Assembly (NCBI RefSeq): GCF_040954645.1
Contig: NC_092810.1
Location: forward strand, 73,675,660 to 73,739,659
Source: Diabrotica undecimpunctata
Taxonomy: Eukaryota; Arthropoda; Insecta; Coleoptera; Chrysomelidae
Direction: 5' to 3'
Length of the DNA: 64,000 nt
The notes below the pieces were generated by a model. It ran no database searches. It was not told the DNA's origin and saw only the letters and a list, made by a program, of their open reading frames with translations. The position numbers were made by a program, and so were the translations under genes. Position 1 is the stretch's first letter. Each line of letters begins with the position of its first letter. Shown here piece after piece: positions 1 to 10,000 of this stretch.

Positions 1-1240
1 TGCGCTAAACACGAATCTGACTTATTTCTAGTGCAGGAAACACATATAGGGCCTAACGTAGGGTATTTGGTATAAAGCTTATCGCTGAAAACCACATTAT
101 AGATATAGACATGCTATCTCTGTCGGAAAAAAGCAAAGAATAACTCAAAGTAAGAAAGGACAACACCAGTCAGCTTTCAGAGAACCTTTCAACGATGTTG
201 AGCTTGGATCCACCATCTACATATTTAATGAAAAATAATACAACTACCGACATTGAGGATCTGAGCACTATTACGAAATCTGGACCAAAAACACCACAAT
301 GGCTTATCCGGATGATGAACAACTGTATTCAAATTATGGAAACACCCAAAATCTAGAGACAAGCCAAAGTTGTTACCTTGCTTAAACCTGGAAAAACTCC
401 AACGACCACAAAAACTATCGGCCAATATCTTTATTTTGTCAGCTATTTAAAATACTTTTGCACAAGATCGTTAATATGATTTCACCGATATTTGAAGAAA
501 AGCTCAAATTAAAAGACAAAAGTGGCTATAGATAGGGAAGATCATGTAGATTACAAATGCTAAATCTTACCCAACACATCAAAGACGGGTACGAAAAATA
601 TCGGGTATCAGGGGTGGTATTTTTCAATCTAAATGCCGCTTATGACACCTTAAATTACCAAATATTTCTCGAAAAACTATATGATATCCCCTTAGATAAC
701 AAACTCACTTATATTATTTGCGTATGCCTACACAAGAGAATATTTTTTGTATCACTCAATGTTAAGAATAGCAGATGAAGAACGGTCTCGCTTGGGGTAG
801 CATAAAAGCACCTACACTGTATAAGATTTACCCAAACGATCAACTCATACCGGTAGATAATAGGACTAATATTATAAAGACGATACACCTATTATTGCAC
901 AATAAAAATAAACTATGAATCAATTTTCAGCCAAAACCCCTGAAAAACTCATGTGCGCTCCTCAATTTCCCTAACATAGACGCTTTCACAAACTGAACAT
1001 CCAATAATGTCATGAAATTGTTGAACTGTAGACTTCCTATAAATTTCTTGAAAATAGTTTGTATCCCACGGGATCAGTCACAGATCATTGTTTAAAACTA
1101 AAAGGTAAATTGAGGACCAGAAATAATATTCTTCGCAAGCTTGTCAGCTAAAAATGAGGCGTACGTCCTTCCGCCTTTAAAACATAGACGCTTGCACTAT
1201 ATGCTTCTGCTGCCGAATATACCTTGATAGACAAATTAAC
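1..1240 (+). pseudogene. Decayed jockey-like LINE
   Basis: This is a heavily mutated non-LTR retrotransposon open at the window edge. The first 60 bases read as an endonuclease piece with the LVQETH motif of AP-endonuclease domains. RT pieces follow: an LLKPGKTP-like stretch near 380, a conserved block at 557-778 containing NLNAAYDTLN, a YKIYPNDQLIPV block near 815, and a C-terminal block at 1085-1225 resembling RTRNNILRKL. These blocks occur in the same order in the better preserved jockey copy at 45773-48868 (minus strand), so both belong to one family or close relatives. Many stops and frameshifts and a gap between endonuclease and RT show it is dead. The exact 3' end is not visible. Confidence 0.75.
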
Positions 1241-1249
1241 CATTCTTTC

Positions 1250-2121
1250 TTTTTGTGCACACTACTACCCATTTAAACAAAAAAATATCTATTGCAGCAC
1301 TTAACCATATTTATTTTGACATAACCTTCTATCGAGATATCATATGAGTATACAAATAAGACCAGAACTAAAATAATAAAAAAGCTTTATACAAGATATC
1401 GCAGAAGAGTAGATGAAATAAAAGTAGTTTTTATTAATCGGGTGCTTACATAAAACGTACAAAGACATACTCACGTAAACAAAATACATTACGAAATTTC
1501 TGTAATAAAAAAAAACATCGAATTCGGCATTGAACTAATAAAATTATATTAAATAAAAAAACAACATTTCTAAAAATGCAGAAAAAATAAAATTTTCTAT
1601 GCAAGCGAACATTCCATTAAATAATAAGCCGAAATCCTTTTGTATCTATATACCTGTTTTTTAAAGAACCAGTTACCTTTTAGTACGTAGTTATACCAGG
1701 TAATAAGATATCCTCTGTTACACAGTGTAATGCATATGACATTACACTGTCTACAAATAGTAGATAAAAATAAGGAGCCCGTATAAACCGTTCAGGGTAT
1801 ATGTTGAAAATATACGGTATAATCGCACAGTTGCCAAACTCTCAGAGCTTACTTAAACCGATAAACGTATGGTTCAAATATACAATGAAAAAGATCCGAA
1901 CGACCCCTATAATATATACACGTGAACTAAACGATATACATTTATGATACAGGGGTATTTACGGGCTCCAAAAATTTTTTATAAATTATTAAACTCTACA
2001 TGTTGATGAATCGACAGAACCAATATTATGGAATGGTCAAGTGAGCTCCGTATATCGGTATCCACTTGACCACGGAGCTCAATTAAACCTGAATTTTAAC
2101 ATGGGCGGAGTCCACCTTATG

Positions 2122-2122
<1 letters not shown>
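1250..2122. other. AT-rich sequence, no gene seen
   Basis: No open frame with recognisable protein similarity and no clear repeat boundaries were seen. It may include the 3' UTR of the preceding LINE. Confidence 0.5.

Positions 2123-2200
<78 letters not shown>
2123..2200. repeat. (AT)n microsatellite
   Basis: A pure TA dinucleotide run of about 78 bp. Confidence 0.97.
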
Positions 2201-2202
<2 letters not shown>

Positions 2203-3237
2203 TCTAGCGGTTAATGAGGGCTCCGTACTAAAACGGTATTATACTAACTCCAGGCGAATATACACCGTGTATATTATTATCTGGGTAGCGCTTTATGTGG
2301 ACTCCGACCAACACGTCCGATTAAGTGGACTCCGTAATGAGTTAAAACACTTTTGGGATCCGTATATATTTCTTCTCGTACACAACTAAACTCCTCCGAT
2401 GTTGCCAATAATTTGATTAGTCGTAGATTTTTAAATTTTACAGCAGGTACGTTTTGGAACTTCAAATTTATTTAAATATCAATCAATTTAGTCATCGAGA
2501 AATTTCACAAGTAGGTACTTGGTTAATGTAGTTAAATATTTTATGGTGGTAATTTGTTACTTGCTTTAATTATAGATAAACTGAAATTAGTGTCTATTAT
2601 AAACTTTGAAAAGGCAAGTGTCCATTTTTATTTACTATTATTTTTTTAAATGCATTGGAACTGAAACATTTATTATATAAATGTACGTTCCAATGTTTCT
2701 ATTGCTACATTGTATGACTTACAATATTAGTTTCATCAAGCAGTAAAATTTAAATTATAATAATTTATAAATTAATCTTAAAATTATAATTTTTTACTGT
2801 ATAATTTAAATATTTCGATTTTTTAATGTAGGGAATTCAATATACTACTATACTTTAGATACACATAAACACATGGATACACTTATGGCAGATTTTAACA
2901 AACAGTAGTGAGTCATTACCCAGATATAATATTTCGGTGTCTTATGGTAACTTAATTTTAGCCAACATATCTATTACAATTACATATAATATGTTTGGCC
3001 TTATCGTTTTAAATACTTTGTCGCTTGTGCAAACTATCATTATTTTCAATTTTAAATCATTGTTTTTTGTATCTTGCGTTGTCAGGCATATAATTTTTAA
3101 TTTAGAAGTACATGTATGTATAATATTCTTTTTTTTGTCACTTGGTTTAAATATAGTACACTTACATTCTTCTTGCTTATTTATTTTTATTCGTAATACT
3201 TATAAAGTATGTAATAACGTACCTGTTGTTGCAAAAA
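2201..3237. other. AT-rich sequence, no gene seen
   Basis: Only short chance frames are present. The frame opening at 2937 becomes recognisable only in its last part, which is the LINE piece listed next. Confidence 0.5.
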
Positions 3238-3365
3238 TCAACAACGGGTACGAAAGATATCAGATATCAGGGGTAGTATTTGTCAATCTAAATGCCGCTT
3301 ACGACATATTAAATTAGAGCACATTTCTTCAAAAATTCTATGACATCCTCTTAGATAAAAACATC
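3238..3365 (+). pseudogene. Short jockey RT fragment (second copy)
   Basis: The segment reads NNGYERYQISGVVFVNLNAAYD. This matches the block at 575-650 almost residue for residue, so it is a second small fragment of the same LINE family on the same strand. It then runs into a stop and loses similarity after about 3365. It may be a separate truncated insertion or a local duplication of the relic at 1-1240. Confidence 0.65.
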
Positions 3366-3958
3366 ACTTGTTTTATCCACGATCTAGATTAAATTGCTCT
3401 CTTCTATTGATTCGCTTGTATTTGTTTTTTATTTTGTTGGTTTTAAGTAAAACATTTTTCGTGTTCTTTTCACTTTGTTGAAGATGTCGCAGACGGGAGA
3501 GAGTTTCTTATGAGACCAATATCATTAGCATATGCTAGGAGTGCTTGGTACCTTGGGCCATTAATGGATTGCATTTTAAACAGGCGAATTCTATTTTAAT
3601 AAGCTGTTCTTTAATTTTTTTTATATTTGAATTAAGAATCTGTATATTATTCGACTGTTTTATAACACAGTGTTTCTTGTGTTATAAAATATAGTGCTGT
3701 TTAATAATAATAAAGTTCAAGCAACAATTCATATATGCAATAACTAGGTACTCATATCTCTGCTCCCCGATACCAGGTAGCAGCCGATACGCCTTATTAT
3801 GGTACTGATATTGCTGCTGTCCCTTATAAGTGAATAAAATATGCAAAGAAGGTTTTGGCATTTTATAGGATTTTGTATGTAAGAATATTATTTCTCCGAG
3901 AAAGTGAAAAATATCTATTTGCTATACGGATTTAATCTATAGATGAAATATTAGAATG
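3366..3958. other. No gene seen
   Basis: AT-rich sequence without recognisable coding or repeat structure. Confidence 0.45.
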
Positions 3959-5460
3959 CTATAGAATAATGCTATTAGCAGCAAATAATATGGCAGATAA
4001 TATGCTGGAATTAGCAGTAGCATGTACTAACAGTGGACTAGGTATGGCCAGAAGAGAGAAAGCCAACCTATCAAATTCAAAAGCAGACAAAATCAATTCC
4101 AAATATGGATCGTAAGCCAATTCCTTATGTAAAGACTCCAAAGTAATAATTAGTAAAACTGTAAGCCAACAGCGTAAAGTGCTAGTATTAGATATACAGG
4201 TAAAATATGAAATAAAACCAAAATATCAAGGAGAGTCATAAAAACAATTAACTGACGTTAACAAACGACAAAGTAGTTCAATTTAGAACAGAAATAAAAA
4301 AAAGAATGTGTTGGTATATGAAAAAAGTTCATAATGAAATTTAAAGAAATTATTAAAGAGGGTGCAACTAAAATACTTGGAAAAATCTCAGGAAATTGGC
4401 TTAAAAATTGGTAAATATAGGTAGTTAGACGATGTTTCAGACAATATAAAAGAAAAGAGAAGGTTATATAAAGAGGGGCAAAAAAATATATCAGACTAAG
4501 ATTATCAAAAGTATCAAAGAGATAAAGGAGAAGCAAAAGTAGCGGTAGCACAATCTAAGGTAGCAGCGTATGAAAAGCTGTACAATGAACTGAATACTAA
4601 GAAAAAAAACATATATAAAATTGCTAAAAGTGGAGCAAAGAAAACCAAAGATTTTATTCAGATTAAATGTATACGAGATAAATACAATAAACTATTCATG
4701 CAAGAAAAGGATGTAAAAAATCGCTGGAAGGAGTTATTTGACGGCCAATTAAACGAAGAGTTTGACAAAGCATCTCAAAATGACGACCGCGGAAGCAATT
4801 CAAGAGCTACATAAGATGAAAAAAGAAAAGGCCTAGGTCCTGATGACATCCCTGAATAAACATATAATCAAAATTAAGAAAATCAGAAACAAGTTGGCTA
4901 ACAGGACTATTTAATAAAATTATAAAAGTGGGGCGAATACCGGATGAATGGAGCAGTAGCATTTAGTACCTGTATACAAAAACGAAGTAGATGTTAAACT
5001 ATGTACAAACTAAAGAGCCCTAATACTACTCTGTGGCACCATGTAACTGTGGGAGAGAATAATTGATGGAAGGATACAGAAAGAAATAGAAATATTGGGA
5101 AATCAGTTTAAATTCATGCAAGGAAATCAACAACGGATGCAATTTTTATCATATGGCAAGTAATGGAAAACTAATGTTAGAACAAGTAAGGGTAAGACTG
5201 ATAAATTTCATTTGAGAATAGTATTGCATCAGGGGTCAGTGCTAATCCCTTATTTCTTCTAATTAGTGTTGGAAAAATTAACGAAAACATGTCAAGGAGA
5301 TATCCCTTGGTGCCTGATGTATGCTAACGATGTGGTGTTAGTAAGAGATACGGAGAGAGAATTGAATTAATGATTGAGACAATGGAGATGGGCGCTTGAG
5401 CAAAAAGGTCTAAAAATAAGGCAAACAAAAACAGAGTATCTAAAGTGGGCATTTAAAAAT
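3959..5460 (+). pseudogene. Decayed RTE-like LINE (linker and RT)
   Basis: Translating the plus strand in pieces gives the linker between endonuclease and RT that is typical of RTE-type insect LINEs: an EKRRLYKEGQKN-like block near 4455, AKVAVAQSKVAAYEKLYNEL near 4530-4590, then KDVKNRWKELFDGQLNEE at about 4705-4760. RT traces follow: GLGPDDIPE near 4830, a LRQG-like block (VLHQGSV) near 5225, and the active-site region near 5310, which reads YANDVVLV where YADD is expected. Stops and frameshifts occur throughout. The endonuclease part is not recognisable upstream. Confidence 0.7.
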
Positions 5461-6530
5461 CAACTTAAGCTTTACTTTAAATCAGGTTGTATTTATTTAT
5501 GTAAGTTAATGAAACCAATAATAAAAAAACAGCTGATTCCAAACCGATAATTTTTATTCAGAGATAAAAAGTATCCTATGATTAATTGAATATATAGAAT
5601 TATCGATATAACTAAGTGAGAAACTTGTTGAGAAATACGTTTTAGAAAGAAGAATTGTGCTAGTCTTTTTTGACATAGCTTAGGCCTTTGCTAAAGTATA
5701 GCATAAGAGTTTAACCTACAAAATAGTATACCTATTAGAGCCTAAACTAAATGAGTTCAAATTAATTCACGTCAAGTTTATACATCTAAAAATCTAAAAC
5801 GTTCATTTTACAAAAAAAACGATGTCTCAATACCTTATGCATCTTCCACAATTACATGAGAATTGTACTTGAGACTTCTATAGTATATGTTAAAAAAAAG
5901 GGAGGACCTAAGCATTAATGAAATTAATTAATAAATACAAATTTATGGTTTTTATTTCCACTCGATCCGAAGTGGTTTGATATTTGCTTTTAGTATCTTT
6001 ATGTTGTCGCTATATTGGCTTATTCTGTAAGTATCTCTTATATAAATAATATAATATATATAACGAACAATAACTTAAGTTTAAATTATAATCAATTTCA
6101 TGATCAACAATTGTTTTTGGTTTAATTTTTTATATATATATTTTTTTTTTAATTGAAAAGTGTTTATCAACCAACTATAACTCAGTGGCTATAATAACTC
6201 ACGTATTAAAAGAATCTTATTTCTATTATGCTAAATTTGTTTATAATAAACCAACTGGTTTTAATTATAATAATAATAAAATTATTTTGAAAACATTAAT
6301 TAAATCTGGTGATACAATATAGTCGTTATTGGTTTGTTACATGTCTGTGAATTCTGCTTATTTTTGCTTTTAGTTTCTTTCTTATTGTTGAATCTAGTTT
6401 CAACTATTAAATTAACAACAATAATACAATTGTTTGAGTTAAATATATATGTGGTATATTCAATATTGTCATTTTGTTTTATGTTCATACTATTCATATA
6501 AAAAAAACTGTTTAGGAGCTTTAATTTCAT

Positions 6531-6534
<4 letters not shown>
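5461..6534. other. AT-rich sequence, no gene seen
   Basis: Nothing recognisable. The first few hundred bases may be the eroded 3' portion of the preceding LINE. Confidence 0.45.

Positions 6535-6608
<74 letters not shown>
6535..6608. repeat. (AT)n microsatellite
   Basis: An AT run of about 74 bp flanked by short inverted sequence (CATAACA on the left, TGTTATG on the right). It ends 59 bp from the gypsy 3' LTR. Confidence 0.95.
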
Positions 6609-6612
<4 letters not shown>

Positions 6613-6667
6613 ATGATGTGTTTTTTGTTTGAATGATGAGCAATGAGTATTTTTAATAATATAATAT

Positions 6668-7012
6668 TGTTGTGAATTTATTAAAAGGTTCAATATTTAT
6701 AACACTTACGGATTTAATTTATTTCTTTATTTATATTAACTTATCTGACAATAATTTATTATATCCGTACGTACAAAATTCGCGAGCGCGTGTCTTGAGT
6801 ATTAACTGCCCTCCATATAAAAATGTTGTATTTATATACGAAATCCTGATATACTAGAACAGCATCGAAAGATCGCTTTGTCTTGCATCGAAAAATCGAG
6901 AAATATCTAGTTGGAGAATTCACCATAATTTGAATCTAGACTTCCACCGAAATTTCTACAATAAAACAGAATAATTAGTCATAAAAGTTAGGCCAGTATA
7001 TTTATCGTAACA
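6668..7012 (-). repeat. Gypsy 3' LTR
   Basis: This is a 345-bp direct repeat of 12511-12855 with no difference found by eye. It begins TGTTGTGAAT and ends TCGTAACA on the plus strand. The Gag-Pol stop codon lies inside it. Confidence 0.96.
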
Positions 7013-10000
7013 TTGCCCCCCTCTTAAAAGATGGTTCCTCCTGGAACCTTGTCGGGACTGGAACCGGAACTGTATGCTGGTATCGGCAACTGGACCCTCT
7101 TTTACAACTTCCAGTTGTATAAAAATGACAAGGGACGGTTTTCTCTCCGCACCAGTAACTATGCGGATTGCAACAGACTAACACCTGGACTTCGGTGTCT
7201 TTAAAGATCTCCTCCACCATATTTCGGATAACCCTCCAATCTAATTGGCGGCACTCCAACTTTGGCATGGCTAACTTTTGCACGTCGGACTCTAGTACGT
7301 GCTCTCTCAATTGAAGTAAGGCTTCCCATACATCTCGGTAGGTAGGTTGGTCACGGGCAGTGTCTTTTGTTACCAGGTAGAAAAGGTAACGTGATGCATC
7401 TTGGAGTTTCAAGGTTTTACCGGGAGCTGGCACCTGGCATTGAAGTTCTGCAACTCGACCAAACTTCCTTCGAAAGACGGATGCCAACCCTGGTGCGTCT
7501 TTGATACTGGCCGGGATGGTAAGGGCCAGCGAGTAGTCATCGGGGAGCGCGAGTAGATCTTGCTTTTCTTCAGTGGTAACACCATGTCTAGCTTTACCGG
7601 TACCTCCATAGGCACCCATGAATTCCTCAAACGTGAGGTCAGACACATCGTGGACTTGGTTTACTTCCACTTCTTCATCTACGTCGTGGTCACCTTCGAA
7701 AGACGCCAGCCGGTTATGGTGTACTATCATCGGCTTTCCCTTCGGAATCTTGCTTATTCGGTAGATGACATCGTTGATCTTCTCCATAATGAGGTATGGA
7801 CCTTCCCAAAACTGCTGCAATTTGGGAGAACAACCTTTTCGCTTCTTGGGATTATACAGCCATACTTTGTCGTTCTTCTTAAAGCAACCCTTTTCGGCTT
7901 GTGTATCGTACCGTTTCTTCATTCGGTCGCTAGCGATCTGAAGGTGGGAACGGACCAACTCATGTACATCGTCCATTCTTCTTCGTAATTCGATCACATA
8001 ATCTTCACCTGCTACATCTTCTCCAGGTCGACACCCAAACTCTAGATCACAAGGTAGTCGCATTTCGCGTCCGAATAGGACTTTCGCTGGTGTCTGGCCT
8101 GTTGATTCGTTAACAGCAGATCTGTAGGCCATTGTGAAGAACGGAAGGTATTGGTCCCAGTCTCGCTGATGATCGGACACCATCTTTGTCAAATATTTGC
8201 CAACTGTCCTATTCATCCGTTCTACCATACCATCAGATTGCGGATGATATGCTGTAGTTCTTGTTTTCTTCATGCCTAGTCTATCACATATTCCTTGGAA
8301 TAGATCGCTTTCGAAGTTCCTGCCTTGGTCGCTATGGATCTCCAAAGGCACTCCAAATCGGCTGATATATTCTTGGATCAACTTATCTGCAACGGTGGCG
8401 GCCTTCTGGTCTGGAAGTGCGTAAATCTCGACCCACTTACTGAAGTAATCCATTACTACCAGCATGTACTTGCCTCCATTTTCACTTTCTGGAAATGGCC
8501 CAGCGATGTCCAAAGCTATTCTTTCAAACGGGCTTCCAACATTATATTGTCTCATAGGAGCTCTCCTTTTTCGGTAAGGCCCGTTACTCGTGGCACAAAT
8601 AGTACATTTCTTACACCAGTCTTTTACATCGTCGGAACTGTTCATCCAATAAAACCGTTCTCGAATTCGCTGAAGGGTTTTCCTTACACCAAAATGCCCT
8701 CCCGATGGACTGTCGTGTAACTGACGAAGTACTTCGGCTATTCTGCTCTTTGGGATCACCAACTGTCTTCTCTTCTCTGAACCGTCATCATTTTCCAGGA
8801 CTCGTTTAAGCAAGCCATCTTCGATGATAAATGAGTCCCACTGGGCCCAATACGTCTTAACTACTGAGCATAGGTTTGATATTTCCTGCCAAGGTGGTCG
8901 ACGGTTTTCCTCTTTCCATTTTCGGATTTTCTGTATAACTGGATCTCTCTCTTGTTCTTCCCTAACCTTAGTAGGCGTCCAGTCGTCGTTGACAATCGTC
9001 GTTCTTAGCACTGCTGCTTCCTTGGATTCCGTTTTGTTGCAGTGGGAACACTCTGCTGAGCATGGCCTTCTGGAAAGAGAATCAGCGTTTCTGTGGCTAA
9101 CTCCGGCCCGGTGCTCAATCTTAAAATCGTATTCTTGGAGTCGTTCGATCCACCTGGCTATCTGACCCTCTGGATTCTTAAACTGCATCAACCACTTAAG
9201 GGCGGCATGGTCGGTTCGGATTAGAAACTTTCTTCCATAGAGGTATTGATAGAAGTGCTCTACTGATTTCACTACTGCCAGAAGTTCTCTTCTCGTGACG
9301 CAATAATTCCGCTCAGGTTTTGAAAGAACTTTACTAAAATATCCGAGGACTCGTTCCTGTCCTCCTTGAATCTGAGACAGCACTCCTCCAATTCCCACAT
9401 TACTTGCATCTGTATCTAAGATGAACTCTCCTTCTGGCAGTGGATACCCTAAAATTGGTGCTGTTATTAAATGCTTTTTCAAAGTTTCAAAGGCATTTTG
9501 GCAGTCTATATCCCAGCGGTATTCTCTTGCTTCCTCTGTAAGTCGCGTTAATGGCTTAGCGATATCTGCAAACTTCTTAATAAACCTCCGGTAGTAAGTA
9601 CATAGTCCAAGAAAACTTCTCACTTGATGTTTGTCAGTTGGTTTTGGCCATTCCTTAATGGAATCGATTTTTCCCTTATCCACGGCCACTCCTTCTTTAC
9701 TGACTATATGACCCAGATAATTGACTTTACCTTGAAATAGCTGGCACTTCTTGGGGTTTAGCATCAATTGGGCAGCTTTAAGTCGATTAAAAACGTTTTC
9801 TAAATTCCTCAAATGATCTTCGAATGTCTCCCCCAAGACGATTATGTCATCTAAATAAACCAGGCATGTTTTCCAAGATAACCCTCTCAACACATTTTCC
9901 ATAAGCCTCTCAAATGTCGCAGGAGCATTACAAAGTCCAAATGGCATAACGTTGAATTGCCACAATCCAGATCCTGTGGTGAAGGCTGTCTTTTCTTTAT

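Noticed and set aside
2277..2465. 62-codon minus-strand frame
   Set aside because: No recognisable domain, no neighbours in the same direction, length within chance for this window.
6672..6857. 61-codon frame in each gypsy LTR (also 12515-12700)
   Set aside because: Present twice only because the LTR is duplicated; no start context or similarity supports a protein.
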